In this document: one piece after another, positions 1-14,027 of the stretch
Position numbering within the stretch: the stretch's first letter is position 1
Layout of the letters: each line of letters starts with the position of its first letter
Assembly (NCBI GenBank): GCA_015847255.1
Contig: JADLZK010000247.1
Span: 1-64,000 of the forward strand
Direction: 5' to 3'
DNA length: 64,000 nt
Source of the DNA: Hyparrhenia diplandra
Lineage: Eukaryota; Streptophyta; Magnoliopsida; Poales; Poaceae
Notes under the pieces: generated by a model
Seen by the model: the letters and a program-made list of their open reading frames with translations, nothing else
Told to the model about the DNA's origin: nothing
Databases searched by the model: none
Position numbers and translations under genes: made by a program

Positions 1-133
1 TAATTGACTGTATGAGAAGGGTTTCTTTAGTATTTTTAGGGTTATATAGGTGAGTCGGGGGTTTGGGAGTTTTCTCGGTCTACATGAGAAGGTTTTCTTC
101 TTAATGTAGTGGTTGAGATTATTGTTGTAGGGA

Positions 134-749
134 CCCGATGATGTCACCTAGAGGGGGTGAATAGGCGTTTCTAGAAATTAACACCTAAAGCGCCAAAAAC
201 AATTAGTGTGGGAGGCTTCAATTACTTGAAAGCTCAAATCGGAGAAATAAAACCCATCAAGGTAAAAGATAAATTTAGGAGCTACAACCCTACAACACAA
301 AAGATTAGAATGATGGATAAATAAATTCAAAGGGTGATACATACAGGACATGTCCAGATAGGTCACTTTCGGACATGTCCGGAGATTCGCGGGCTCATAA
401 GCAAACAAGCTCCAAATTTGCAACCTTAGAGCTTCAATCCTTTGCTCCAAAATTTTGGAGGAATGTACTAAGAGTTGTATCTCACAAAATACACTTGCAC
501 CACGAGCTAGCACAATCAAGTGGATCACAAATATCAAATGGAGACAAGTGACACAATATTTGTTTTACCGAAGTTGATTCTCTACCGATAACCTACTCTC
601 CGTTGAGGAACTGGCCGACCAAGACAACGAGCCCCTTCTTGACCACGAAGGTCACTCTAGTAGAAGTCTTTTCCAACTCCTTTCCCTCATCGTAGTAGAT
701 GATCGCTAGTGAATTGGGCGCTACAAACTTTCCTAGGCACACACCAGCG
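134..749. repeat. Left part of an unclassified grass repeat
   Basis: It begins with a 'CACCTAGAGGGGGTGAATAGG' type edge near 141, which I recognise as a recurrent grass-repeat terminus. It carries a GGACATGTCCGG-like motif near 345-382 and has no credible coding frame. The sequence resumes after the palindromic insertion at about 4427-4640, where 'ACATGTCCGGTAGAACACC' recurs, so this appears to be one host element split by the insertion. Bases 1-133 show nothing I can assign. Class is unknown. Confidence 0.4.
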
Positions 750-3700
750 TCCTAGATGGCTAGGGGGGTGAATAGCCTATAAAATTTTCTACAAGCTCAA
801 CTAAACAAAGCCGATTAGTAAAAAACAGTAAAAGCGGTTTTGCTAGCTCTATTGTCTTGCAAAGCCTCTAGTGACAATTCTAAATAAATTCTATGATCTC
901 TATGTCACACAAGAGCTATGTCACTACTCTAACTAGTGAACAATCCTTGTATGGTCCTTATGCTAGCAAGAACAACCTACACAAGCAAGTTGCTAGCTCT
1001 CTACTCAAAGTAATCTAGCAAAGTAATGCAAGTGTGAGACTTGTTATCCAGAGCTTGTAGAGGCTATGAACCAATCAGGAAGAGGATGAACCAATCAACA
1101 CAATGAGATGGAGAACCAATCACCAAGACAATGAACAAGTCGATTTGTTCACAGGAGTTAAGCTTGTGCAGGCAACTACTCTCGAGGTTGTGCCGACCAA
1201 CACAAGGATGGTGTTTGAGCTGGCGGTGCCCTTGCTAGCCTCAACACACCACTCAACAAGTGTGGTACCCAAAGCGAGCAATGTATTCCTTGCACTTTGT
1301 CTTCGGACGAGTCGTGCGTAATCCTCTCACAAATCAGCGGGGTGGCCAAGAAACAATCACCTCTTCTTGCCAACAACTCCACCACTTCACCAAGCTGGCT
1401 AGGGGCGGTGCCTCCAAGACAAGGGAAATCCACCATCTCACAGCGATCCCAAGTGCCTCTAGATGCAAGAACTTCGATGCAATGCACTTGGATCAACTCT
1501 TCTCTCAAGAATGAAGCTCAAATCAAAGAGTGAGAGAGGAGGGGAGGCTTGCTTGCTTGCTCAAAGGTGTTAGGGTGATTCAAAATGACCAGAGAGCAGA
1601 GTGGCGAAAGGTGGTATATATGACCCACACCACGGAAATGTGGTGGAAAGGGTGGAAAAACACACTTTCTGGCGGCGACGGGGCCTTACGGCCCGGACTC
1701 ACCCGGTGAGTCCGGTTGGTGGAATCGGTCACAACCGAAAGCCAAAACCAATTTGGACCACGCCCATGGGCGTCCGATTCGTAGCGTCCGTCGGTGCTTA
1801 AGATTCGTACGGAAGCATCCGGTCCATCGCGTCGGTCATCGACCCTGTTGAAAAGCACCCAAACATGCTCTACGCGGGCCTTGGCCAGGACCGTCGGTCA
1901 CTTCCGACCAGCTTAGGTCGGTCGCGTCGATCCGCCGGAGGCTGCGAAAACTTCGTCGTTTTGTCGCCGTTCCGCCGCCTTTGCTCCAAGCCGACTTCCG
2001 TCACTTTTTCTTGCTTGTTGTTTGCGAAGAACACCTCGACACCATGTGTTAGCATTTCAAAACCATTTTCGACAAGGGCCAGTTAGCACTTTAGGTTAGA
2101 ATGCATGCATATGAGACTTGAACCTAAAGGCGTGAGGATCGATATGCATGAAAGTTTTTCCCCTCTTTATATGCGGCTTATCGATCCTATAACCACCCAC
2201 ACCCTCTATGGTGTCTTGGGTGTGAAATCAAAAGCCTATGGTCATACCTTTGCCTTGGGACCTTTGATCTCGAGAAACTCCACCGAGAGTTGCATGCTTG
2301 ATCAACTTTTGGATCACCTTGACCCTTCATCCATGATCACAATGCACCAACTCCGGCGACCAATCTCAATCTAATCAAACACTTAGCATCGAGATTAGTC
2401 CTTAGGTGTCACTAATTAGCTAAAACCAAACTAGAGATCTTCAGCGGCACAATCTCTTGGGTGCTCTTGGTGACATCTAGCCATCTAGGAATCAAGAATC
2501 CAAGAGAAACAAATGCAAATCGAGATGCGACAATATGCACAGTGCTCCAACGGTGGCTTGCTCTCAATTTTGAATCTCACTCAACCCACAAATCAAATTT
2601 TTGCAATTTGGATCACACACTCACTAAGAAAGGGTTGGAGAGTGTTCTCAAGGCTCAAAAGCGTGTATGGAAGTCGAGAATCGCTGACCCACGAAGATCT
2701 CTAGTTTGGTTTTGGATAATTAGTGACACCTAAGGACTAATCTCGATGCTAAGTGTTGACTAGTTTGGAGATTGGTCGTGTAGTCGAAGTCGGTGCGTGG
2801 TGATCATGGATGAGGGATCGAGGTGATCCAAAAGATGATCAAGCATGCAACTCGTGGAGTTTCTCGAGATCAATTGTCCCCAAGGCAAAGGTATAACCAT
2901 AGGCTTTTTGATTTCACACTCAAACACCATAGAGGGTGTGAGTGGTTATAGGATCGATAAGCCGTACTATAAAGAGGGGAAACTTATCGTACATATCTAA
3001 CTCATGTGCCTTTAGGGTTCAAAATTCATATGCATGCATTCTAACCTAAAGAGCTAACTCCGCTTTGTCGGAAAATGTTTCAAAATGCTAACACATGGTG
3101 TGTGTGGTGTTCTTCACATGTCAAGAACAAGAAACAAGTGACGGAAGCCGGCTTGGAGCAAAGGCTTAAGGAACGACGATGAAACGATAAAAATTCACAT
3201 ACCTCAGGAGTGACTGGACGACCGACCGAAGCACAGAAACCGACCGGACGCACCGGGCCGCTGAGTCCGCCGACCCAAGAAGGGTGGGGAACGCCTCCTT
3301 TGGCCGACCGGACGCGACCGACGATGCTTCCGGTGCTGACCTGACGCGATGATCGACACGCGACCGGACCCGGCCTGGGCTGGGGTCTCACCACCGCTCG
3401 GGTTAGTGCCAGGACCGACCTACACCACCCGACTCACCGGGTGAGTCCGGTCCAAGTCCCCACGAAGCTGCGTAAACCGTGGGTTTCCCCCAAACGGCCA
3501 CATTTCGTGGTGAGGGGTATTTATACCCCTTGGCTGCCTCTTTTTGCTCTCTCTCTTGGTCATTTGAATCATTCCTAACACCTTTGAGCAAGCAAGAAAG
3601 CCTCCCTCCCTCCTCTCATTCTTGGATTTGAGCTTCATTCTTGAGAGAAGAGTTGATCCTAGTGCATTGCATCGAGTTCTTGCATCCGCAGGCACTGGGG

Positions 3701-4426
3701 ATCGTTGTGTGAGCCGGTTGGTTTTCTTGTTTCTCTTGGAGACACCGCCCTAGCCCAGTTTGGAGGATTGGTGGAGTTGTTGGCAAGAAGAGGTGATTGT
3801 TTCTTGGCCACCTCCGCTGATTTGTGAGAGGATTACGCGACTCCTGCGCCGGGAAGACAAAGTGCAAGGAATACATTGCTCGTGTCTTGGGTACCACACT
3901 TGTTGAGTGGTGTGTTGAGGCTAGCAAGGGCACCGCCAGCTCAAACACCATCCTTGTGTTGGTCGGCACAAGACAACCGAGAGTAACTTGTCAGGTGTAC
4001 TGTTAAAACTCCCGTGAACAAATCGACTTGTTCATTGTTCTCGACGTGTGGATCATCACCTTCATGTGATTGATTGTTCATCTACTTCCGGTGATTGGTT
4101 GACATCCTCTACGTGTTGGTATATATCGCTTCTCACTCTTGTATTTACCTTCCTAGTTTACCTTGAGTAGAGAGCTAGCTTTGCCTTGTGTAGTTGTTCT
4201 TGCTAGCATAAGGACCATATTAGGATTGTTCACTAGTTAGAGTAGTGACATAGACCTGTGTGACTTAGAGATCATAACATATTTAGTCTTGTTACTAGAA
4301 GGCTTGCAAGACCACTAGAGCTAGTGCAAAACCGCTTTGCGTGTTTTATACTAATCCCGGTTTGTTGAGTTAAGTTTGTAGAAAATTTTTTATAGGCTTT
4401 TCCACCCCTCTCTAGCCATCTAGGAC
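750..4426. repeat. 3.7-kb near-palindromic (large inverted repeat) element
   Basis: The two ends are reverse complements: CCTAGATGGCTAGGGGGGTG at 751 and CTCTAGCCATCTAGGAC ending near 4426. Similarity continues inward through the whole element. Examples are GCTAACACATGGTG near 3090 against its complement near 2042, and GACACCTAAGGACTAATCTCGATGCT near 2725 against its complement near 2390. The left arm is about 750-2441 and the right arm about 2693-4426, with a spacer of about 250 bp. Arms differ by scattered substitutions and indels. There is no coding capacity. A transcript would fold into a hairpin of roughly 1.7 kb. No convincing target-site duplication was found, so the transposon class is open (foldback or MULE-like are options). 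Confidence 0.75.
2443..2692. other. Unpaired spacer (loop) of the large palindrome
   Basis: This 250-bp stretch between the arms has no reverse-complement partner nearby. It contains the fragment CATCTAGCCATCTAGGAAT, which repeats the terminal motif of the arms and may mark an internal rearrangement. No gene is seen. Confidence 0.5.
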
Positions 4427-4640
4427 CTTACACCCCTAAGGTGGAGGCTTGGGGGTGGTATTTATAGCTCTTTTGAAAAACTAGCCGTTTTTCGCCGTTT
4501 GGACTCGGGGTGCATACCACACATGTCCGGTAGAACACCTAAGACACGCTTAGAGAAAAGCCTTATCGGTACAACCGGTCTTCTATCTGGTACTACCGGT
4601 GCACCATCGGTACTACCGGTTCCAGCGAACCAAAATAGAG
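4427..4640. repeat. Right part of the split outer repeat; ACCGGT-type short repeats
   Basis: It continues the element at 134-749 ('AAGGTGGAGGCTTGGGGGTGG', then ACATGTCCGG). The motif GGTACTACCGGT and variants occurs at least three times between 4566 and 4622. No coding frame. Confidence 0.35.
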
Positions 4641-7600
4641 AGAAGGAGGGAAATTTGATGCGAGCAGTTTAGGGCTTTGTTTTTCCTTTGGACGTACTAT
4701 AAAGGGGGCATGAATTAGTACCTTGACCTAGGTAAGTCTAGTGAGTTTGGTGTGGTGCACACTTGCCAAACTTAGCACTAGGTAGCTCAAAAAATGCCTA
4801 AGAATCAATTGGAAGCAACCATCTTATTAAAAAGGTTGGTTGAAAAGGAAGTGAATGGAGTGTTTATGGCACCATTTGATTGTTCCTATGGTGGCTATCA
4901 AGTTATATGCTACATGCAAATTACAACTAGTGTTTGGCATACCATCTATTTGATTTGATGGTCCGGCCAAGAGACCATTGAAGCATATGCCATAATCTAG
5001 GGTGTAGGATATGTGGGACCAAGATACCTTACCGCTTCTATTCGACCACGCATGACTAAAAGGTTGAAGAGGACTTGATTTTCCCACTTGACCATCAAAA
5101 TCCCAAGGAGCCACTATGTTTATTGAAAGAGGATTTGCTTGAAAAAAGGTCAAACCTAAACCCCACCATTTTGTCACAATCTAAAGCTATTATAGGTCTT
5201 GACAGAAAACAACTAAATACAAAAGTGGGGTGTTGCCAACATAGGCAATTAGGTAGGCACCCTACCCTACCACATCATAAGTAAAGCTCATGAGTTGTTC
5301 AATTTCATTTGTTAGCGATCTCTCCATTATATTATAACCAAGTCTCAACTAAAACTTAAAACCACTCCTACTTGAGATCCAAATCTAGGCCACTACCTCT
5401 AACTTTCAACAAACATATATGTACAAAAAAAAAAGCCAAAATAGATGTCATCTTGGTAAAAAGAAATTGAATTGGAAGGTGAGTCGCAAACAAGGTACAC
5501 CTAACAACATTTTTGTCACCTCTAACGTTATAAACTTTTAAATAGTATGTTTTCAACTATCAATATGAGTTCTTGATGTTTGTAAAAATCTTTGTAAAGA
5601 CCAAGATTCTGAAAGACATATGACTTGTAGTCATTTATCTTTGAGATTTTGTTTAATAATTTCACCAGTTTGATTGAAATATTAATGGGGTTACATTTTA
5701 TTTATCTTGTTTGAACCATTGTTTTCACAATGCTAATAGAAAGGTTATGATAAATGTGAATCTTAAAATATCCATGACTTACTCTAAAAGCCAAGTAATG
5801 TGCAATATTAACATTGCCATGATGATTGTGTGATCGGTACACCTACCAAAGTTTTTGTAAACTTCTACGTTATGAATCAAAATTACTTGTAGTTGTTTTG
5901 ATCAATGTACTCAAATTATTTAGGTTTACAAAATTTTTATGTGAAGTCTTGTACCCCAATAGATATATGTGTTGTATGCCCTGTCTTCAAGGTATTTATT
6001 ATATTTCATCATCGGTTTTAAATGAAACAGGTTGGCAGATGATTTATTTTTAATCAGTCTTACTGTGCATTACGGTGAAAAGCAGTTATTCTAAATGGAA
6101 AAACAATAACATTATCTAGAAATTACAATGCTAGAAAAAAACCCAAATCAGTGTGGTCATCTTGGTATAAAGGACTTCCAAGTAAGAGAAGGTAACTAAT
6201 TCACCATATACGAATTTGCCATGATTTTGACTCTTAACCAAGGTATATTAACAAGTTTTTGTTTGCTTGAAATGTATAACTAAACTTAACATTATGATGT
6301 TTTGAATGATCAATAATAGATACATAGGTTTATAGAACATCTTCATGTGAATATGTTGGATCCCAACTAACTTATGGGTTCTTTTTCGTTGTCTCTCATT
6401 GGATTCTTATGAGTTCTTTTAGATTTGTCTCATTGGATTCTATATTTTTTTAAATATTTTAAATGAAACTAATTGGGGCAACAATGAATTAATGATTGGT
6501 GTTGTTTGAACCAATCTTTTCACATTGCAACTAGTAAAAAAATCATAATTTGTTAAATAACTTTATTTAGTTAAGAATTTCCAACAAAACTAGAGTGGGA
6601 GGACACTCATGAAAGCTTAATATGAAAGACAATGGCATGAACTAGAAAAAAATTGTGATGCACTTTCAAATAATGGAAATAATCAACTTTCATATGTATA
6701 AGTTTGCTCTTTTATTTCAATACTAACACAAAATTATCCATAAAGAAATTTTTAGCATTTTGATGGAACACACGATTGCAATTTTAAAGGATATCCATAG
6801 TGTTGAAACCAAAAGACTTTTCCACTTGAACACCAGAATCCCAAGGCACTAATATGAACTTCAAAAGCATGTTTTATTTAATAAATGGTCAAACCGAAGC
6901 CTACCATTTCTTCCCTAATCCAAAGCTGGTGTAGGCCCAAACAAAAAGCAAACAAAAATTGCAGGGGTGTATTCCCGAAGCGCAAGAAGGCATGTAAGCA
7001 CCCCTTCCCTACCAAAAAACAATAATTTGTGTAACTTCGCCACCTACTCCATCTAATTATGCTGGTTGGAAAGATCCCGGTGTTATCACTAACTTTCAGA
7101 AGAACTAAAATCATTTTCTACTTAACATTGAAATCTAGGCAAGCGACCACCAACTTCAACAAACAATACATAAAAAAACACGAAGTCATCTTTGTAAAAA
7201 ACTACCATGGTAGGTAAGTTAAGAAGAAGGAGCACCTATCAAGATTTCGGTCACCTCTAATGCTATAATTAAATTAAATCTTATTTGTAATATGTTTTTT
7301 AACAATCAACAATAGTTATTTAGTTTTTACATAACTTTTTGTGAAATTATGGATTCCAAAGGCGTATTTGTCATTTACATTATGTTTGAGCTACTTTTCA
7401 TATGGGGTTAAATATGATCTATTATTTTAAGCTATCATGTCTCGTGAAAAAATAATATTCATAACTTGTGAAATAATAATGTCATAATTGTTGAAAAGTT
7501 AATTCATGAAAATTGCCATGATAGTTGACTCTTAAATAAGGTAGGCCTATCAATGTTTTGTGGTATTTATTGTTGCCAACCAAAGTTATTTTGTAGTTAC

Positions 7601-9048
7601 CTTTGATCAAGCATTAAAAGTATTTGGGTGCACAAAACTTCTACACTTATTCTTGAACTCTAACAAATATATGAGTTGTCTCCATTGTCTTTGACCTATT
7701 TAGTACATTTCATCATCACTTTTGGTGAAAACGGTAGAGATGACCACTTGTTTGCATTGTCTATTTCTCCATTTATTAGAAATTTGTTATTATTAATTAT
7801 AAAATAAATTTACCCTTTAGAGATTAGAACACCGATGAAAACATAAACTAGTTGGTCATCTAAAGCTAACTAATGTTCTATAAAAGGAACTGCCATGATT
7901 GTTGAGTGTAAGACAAGTACTCAAACAAGTTATTTTTTGTTTGCAACAATTCTCTTAAATTTAAACATATTATGTTTGACAAAAAAAAGATATTTATGTT
8001 TGTATAGAAAGTATTGAAGTCTTGTATCCCGGTAGATATATATGTTTTTCGTTGTTAGCTTTTGTCAAATTATTATATTTCTTGTTCACTTTAAGGAATC
8101 TAATGATGCTAGTGGATGATTGCTCTTGTTTTATACCTAATGTTTTGACATTTTTAAAAAATAACATTGTCTTAACTGCTCAAAATTCATATTTTTATAA
8201 TAAATAACTTTTATTTTTATGAAATAAATTCTATTTGAACTATAGTGTAAAAAATATGGGACACAATTTTATGAACAAGAAATTTTGAAATGCACTTTTA
8301 AGGAAATGCAGTGATCATCTTTCACATCTAAATTTGCTTTTTATATTATAGTACCAACATTAGATTTCTAGAAGAGCACAAACCAATTCACAGTCTACTA
8401 AAGATATGGTTTGTGTTAAAAATGAAAGACTTTCCCATATGACCATCAAGATCCCAAGGCACACATCAATGTGAACTTCAAAAGACGATTTTCTCTAAAA
8501 ATGGTCAAATCTAAGGGTCAGCCATTTCTACCTTTGCCTAATGCTACCACGTGGCAAGACAAAAATAAACCAATATTTGAAGTGGGATGCTATGAGCATA
8601 AGCAGATAGGTAGGTAATCTCTGTGTTAATCCTCCTTTGTCCAATCCCACCGATTAGAGAGGTCTACAATGTAAATTCACATCTAAAGCATGAAGTCTAC
8701 GCGCCACTTGAGATCTAGGCCACTTGCCAATAATTTTCAACAACCATATGCATGAAAAAGCCAAAATAGAGGTCATATTGGTAAAAAGAAACTATCATGT
8801 AAGGTGAGTCACATACAAGGTACACCTAGCAATATTTTTGTCACCTCTAACATTATAGTTGTTTTATAGTATGTTTTGAAGTATCAACATTAGGTCTCGA
8901 GGTTTGTAAAAAAAAAAACACTTTGTGAAGACCAAGATTCCTAAAGACATGACTTGAAAGTCATTATTTTGTGATTTTATTTATTAATTTTTCACCACTT
9001 CAATTGAAATGTTAAGGGTGACATATGATTTCTCTTATTTGAACCATA

Positions 9049-9205
9049 CTCCCCCCTCCCACAATGTTTGTCGATTAGCCGATGACTTGATGTCTAGGTT
9101 CAAACAATCTTTCATGCATCTGTACATAACTTCGGTCCAGGTACAAAAGAATCTTTCCTGCACTTCCTCGAAATCCGTAATGATTGACATTGGGGATGGA
9201 TGGAG
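9049..9205. mobile_element. Stowaway-like MITE in array unit
   Basis: TA target duplications lie at 9047-9048 and 9206-9207. Ends are CTCCCCCCTCCC and GGGGATGGATGGAG, matching the CTCCCTCCGTCCC Stowaway consensus. It is 157 bp and non-coding. Related copies sit at the equivalent position of the later units (11525 and 12577/13877). Confidence 0.65.
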
Positions 9206-10162
9206 TATATGTGAAAAACCCAAACGGAAGTCAAATCTTCATAAAAAGAAACCGATGTGGTAGGTGAGTCACAAACAAGGTAAACCTACCAATGTTTTTG
9301 TTGTGCGTGACACATTATTTTAGATAGTTTTGAACTATCACCACTTTGGATGTTTAGGTTTGTAGGAACTCACTATGAAGACCAGGATACCAAAAGATAT
9401 ATGAGTTGTGTTCATTGTCTTTTGCTATTTTTTGTTCAATAGTTTCATCACTTCAATGGAAATCTTAATGAGACTATATATTATTTCTTATGCTTGAAAC
9501 ATTTTTTTCACTTTGCTAATGGGGAAATGTTATTATAACTTCGAGAAATTAAAGTAAGCCAAAGTCGTTTCAAATCCAACGACAATGAACACATATATTC
9601 TCTCTCTATATATAATAATGCAATCAAGGATACAACGGATGATATTATTTTTTAATAAAATTAAATTTTTTAAATCTATTAGAATGCAATACGAAAGTGA
9701 CATGCGATTGGAGTGTGGGGCGGCATGGCGGTCACACTAGCGGTCAATGGCGCGACATTATGTTTTTTGTTGTATCCTTGCACGGTTGGTGTAACCAAAG
9801 TTGTTTGTAGTTAGCTTTGATCAAGCCACAAAAGTATTTAGATCCACAAATTTCTACATCAATGCTTTAACTCTAACAGATATATGAGTTGTCTCCATTG
9901 TCTTTGATCTATTTATTATATGTCATCACTTTGATCGAAACTTGCGGTAGATGACCGCTTGTTTGCATTGATCTTTTCACATTTCTAATAGATATTTTAA
10001 TAATTGTAAAATAAACTTATCCTTTAGATATTATGACGGTGAGAAAAATGTAAACTAGTTGGTCATCCTATTAACTAATCTTTGATCAAGGAAAAGCTAA
10101 ATAATGTGCCATATAAGAAACTGTCATGATTGTAGAGTCTAAGACAAGTACCAAACAAGTTA

Positions 10163-10476
10163 CTCCCTCTATCATTTTTATAAGGCGTCTAGGCCAATAT
10201 CCCGAATACCAAGGAACCGCAGATAACAAGGAGGAAAGAGGACCACCACGGCAATGAATACAAACCGATGTTTGCATGCCGCAAGATGCAACCGACGTTT
10301 GAGCCAATGCAAAGCGACGCGCGTGCGCATGCATCGTGGATTCAAGCAAGATCGGTGAATGCATACCGTATTAAATGTTGCACACCTTATTTATCTCCAC
10401 CTCGATTAGAATGCTACGCCTAACAAAAATCAAAACACCAAAACTGCTGGCGCCTTACATTTCGTAATGAAGGGAG
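10163..10476. mobile_element. Stowaway MITE
   Basis: Ends are CTCCCTCTATCATTTTTATAAGGCG and, reading inward on the other strand, CTCCCTTCATTACGAAATGTAAGGCG, flanked by TA at 10161-10162 and 10477-10478. The homologous unit near 7925 runs straight through this point, giving an empty site. It is 314 bp with no coding frame. Confidence 0.75.
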
Positions 10477-11524
10477 TAGTTTTTGTTTGCAACACATCAT
10501 TTAAATTTAAACATATTATGTTTGACCAAAAAAGAGATTTATGTTTGTATAGAAAGTATTGAAGTCTTGTATCCCAATATATGTGAGTTCTCCTTGTTGT
10601 CTTTTTGTTAAGTTACTATATTTCTTATTCACTTTAATGAATCTAAATGGTGGTGGTGGGTAATTTATCTTTTTGTACCTAATGTTTCCACATTTTTAAT
10701 AAAATAGTGTTGTCATAACTTCTAAAAATTCATATTTTATCATAAATAACTTTATTTTATAAAATTAATTCTAGCGAACCTATGGTAAAAAAAAAATATG
10801 GGACACAATTTTATAAACAAGAAAATTTGAAATGCACTTTCAATGAAATGCGGTGATCATCTTTTTCACATCTAAATTTATAGAAGACCTCAAACCAATT
10901 GCAACTAAAAGACTTTACCATTTGACAATCAAGATCCCAAAGCATCATTGTGAACTTCAAAAGAGAATTTGCTTGAAAAATGGTCAAATCTAAGGCTCAC
11001 CATTCTGCCTTTACCTAATGCTACCACATGCCAAGACAAAACAAACTAAAAAATTAAAAGTGGGATGTTGCGAGCCTAAGTAGATAGGTAGGTAATCTAT
11101 GTGTTTCACTGCTTTGTCCAATCCCACTAATTAGAGAGATCTCAATGTAAAGTCTCATTTAAAGCATGAAGTCTCTCCCCACTTGCGATCCAAATCTAGG
11201 ACATTGTTAATAATTTTCAAACATATGCATGAAAAAAAACCAAAGTAGAGGTCATCTTGGTAAAAAGAAGTCCGTCATGTAAGGTGAGTCACAAACAAGG
11301 TACATCTAACTATGTTTTTGTCAACTCTAACGTTATAAGCGCTTTGTGGTATGTTTTGAGCTATCAACATGAGCTCTCAAGGTTTGTAAAAATCTTTTGT
11401 GAGGACCATGATTCACGAAGACATATGACTTGTAAGTCATCACTTTGAGATTTAATTTATTAATTTTCACAACTTTAGTTGAAATATTAATGGCTGACAT
11501 ATGATTTCTCTTGTTTGAACCATA

Positions 11525-11686
11525 CTCGGCAGCGCCCCAAATGTCAATTGTTGTAGCCGATGACTTGGATATCGAGGTTCAAGCAATTTTCCATGCATCT
11601 GTACACAACTTCCGCCTAGGTACGGAGAATCTTTCTTGTACTTCCTCGAAAGCCAAAATGACCTGACATTCGGGGGACGGAGGGAG
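11525..11686. mobile_element. Stowaway-like MITE, second unit copy
   Basis: Flanked by TA at 11523-11524 and 11687-11688; the right end is GGGGGACGGAGGGAG. Its interior (GCCGATGACTTGGAT, GTTCAAGCAA, TTTCCATGCATCTGTACA) matches the 9049 copy, and the flanks match too. It was therefore most likely present before the array unit duplicated. Confidence 0.65.
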
Positions 11687-12576
11687 TACACATGAAAAAC
11701 CCAAGCAGAAGTCAAATCTTCATAAAAAAAGCAGAGACATGGTTGGTGAGTCACAAACAAGGTAAACCTACCAATGTTTTTGGCGTCTCTAACACAATAA
11801 CTTAACTCTTTTAGTATGTTCTAAACTATTGCCATGGGATGTTTAGGTTTGTACAAACTCTCTATGAAGACCAAGATACCAAAAGGCAGATGAGTTGTGC
11901 TCATTATCTTTGCTATTGTTTTTAGTAGTTTCACCACTTCAATGAAAATCTTAATGAGACTATATATTATTTCTCACAGTTGAACCATTTTTTGCACTTT
12001 GCTAATGGGGAAGTGTTATTATAACTCGAGAAATTAAAGTATCCCAAAGTTGTTTTGAAATCCAACTAATATGCAATATAAATTAATCAAGACATATATT
12101 CTATATATAATAATGTAATTAAGAATACAACTTCTAGTATTGTTTTTTATATAATTAGCAAAATTTATTTTTCAATCTATTAGAAATCAAGGCGTTGAGA
12201 GACATGCGATGGAGCGCGTGGCATGCCCGCCACGCTTAGCGGTCAACGACAATCGTAGTATGTTGTTGTCATGTCTACACAGTTGGTGCAACCAAAGGAG
12301 TTAGATTTGAAAGTCATTATGGTAGAATTAAAAAAACTATTACTAGGAAGTAAAAAGTACAAAAAATCAAGTTATTTTAGTCGAAGTTGTTTGGGTACAT
12401 TTTTTTTTATCGTGTGTTTTGAACTATCAACATGAGTTCTTGAGGTTTGTAAAATAACTCTTTGTGAAGACAAGGATTCTTAAAGACATATGATTTGTAA
12501 TTCATTACTCTAAGATTTTGTTTATTAATCTTCACCACTTTAATTGAAATAATTAATGGGCGAATAATTAACCCTA

Positions 12577-14027
12577 CTCGCTAGTTTGTTGACACCTGTT
12601 ACAAAGCATAAAATTACTAGGCAACTAAACATGAATAAATGTTTAAAATGAATATAAACATAAGTCTAGGGGTTTAACTAACATAATTCACGAGCTTTGG
12701 TGATTTATACATTTTCGAGGGACTTAACAGATAAATGCGAGAGAAGAATGGAGAAAGTTAGAATATACATCCAATATGATGACAAGACTTGACCGTGAAG
12801 TAACTCAACCCGAAAAGTGGACTAAAACATTCTAGAAGACACCGAGAAGACACCCGGAAGGAACCGAGGAGGAGGGGGGGAGATGGGCCAGCGGCGCCGC
12901 CTGGGGGGCCGGCGCGCCCGGTGGGACCCACTGCCAGCCTCTCCTTTCTAGGTCGGTTTACTACCCGACTTTGAGGTTGTATCTACAACCGTTGCCAAGG
13001 TCGGTTTGATCCAAGGGTTCACGTTCATCGCCAAGGCCTATATAAGAAGACCCCCGCCCCGGGGTTAAAACCTAATTCATTATCAATTCATTATCAATTC
13101 ATTCTATCTCATTATCTCTTAGTTGTAGAGGGGGTCCCTTGTAAGGATCAACTCTCTCTAAGAGATTAGTGAATTAGAATGTAATTAGAAGCATATTAGA
13201 ACTACAATTAGAAGAGTTAGTAATCTTTAGAACAAGAGATAGAGAGGGAAGGAATCGGAGGAAGTGCCTACTGTCGGTGCTATCTCCATACTTGTACCTC
13301 GGTGGAAGTTAATCTACATTTGGAATTACTACGGTAATCTACTTCTTCTTTTAGTAAGTTATATTGTTTATATTTATTCTTATTGGTCTATGAGTCTCTC
13401 TTTTGAGTACTTTAATCTATTGCAATAGATTAAGGTAATATTAAATGAGTGTAGCGTGGTGCTTAGGCTCGGGTATCTCATAGATACACCCTACCTTCCG
13501 GAGCGTGGTAGTTCGTGGTAGTGACAGTACCATTGATTCCTTTGGATTCCACATCCCGTTGGATAGGACTAAGTAGGAACAAGTTCTTGGGGGAATAGTG
13601 AGTTCGGCCTTACTTTCCTTTGAGTACATCCCCATAAGAATATTATCAACATCACTTACCAAATTAAGATTTAGCTATCTTAGTAAACCTCTCTATACCC
13701 TCAACCTTCTTAAGTCTTGTATTACTCAGGGTTAAGATTAGATCATAGTCTCCCTCACCCGTTTCCCCGTGGATTCGATATTTAAACCCTCTCGGGTGAA
13801 GTGCTCACCGTATCCGTGTTTTGCGGATTATACAAATTATAAATATTTACGTGGGCTTATCAAATACCAACACTAGCCACCCTCAATGTCGACGTTCTAG
13901 TCAAACTTGGATGTCCAGGTTCAAACAATCTTTCATGCATCCGAACACAACTTAAGTCCAGATACATATAATCTTTTTTGCACTTCCTCAAAAGCCAAAC
14001 CTACCAGGCATTGGAGGAGGAAGGGAG
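12577..14027. mobile_element. Third Stowaway-like MITE copy, split by a solo LTR
   Basis: The left fragment is 12577-12584 (after TA at 12575) and the right fragment is 13877-14027, ending GGAGGAAGGGAG before TA. The two join at CTAG to restore the order seen in the 9049 and 11525 copies. The interruption is the element at 12585-13872. Confidence 0.55.
12585..13872 (+). mobile_element. Solo LTR (1288 bp) flanked by CTAG
   Basis: The insertion starts TTTGTTGACACCTG and ends ACCAACA, giving TGTTG/CAACA inverted termini. CTAG lies immediately outside each end (12581-12584 and 13873-13876). A TATA box (GCCTATATAAGAAG) lies near 13034, as expected for an LTR promoter on the + strand. There is no internal region, primer-binding site or gag/pol frame, so it is a solo LTR or a short non-autonomous element. 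The duplication is four bases, or five allowing a mismatch, so the exact edge may be off by a base or two. Confidence 0.6.
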
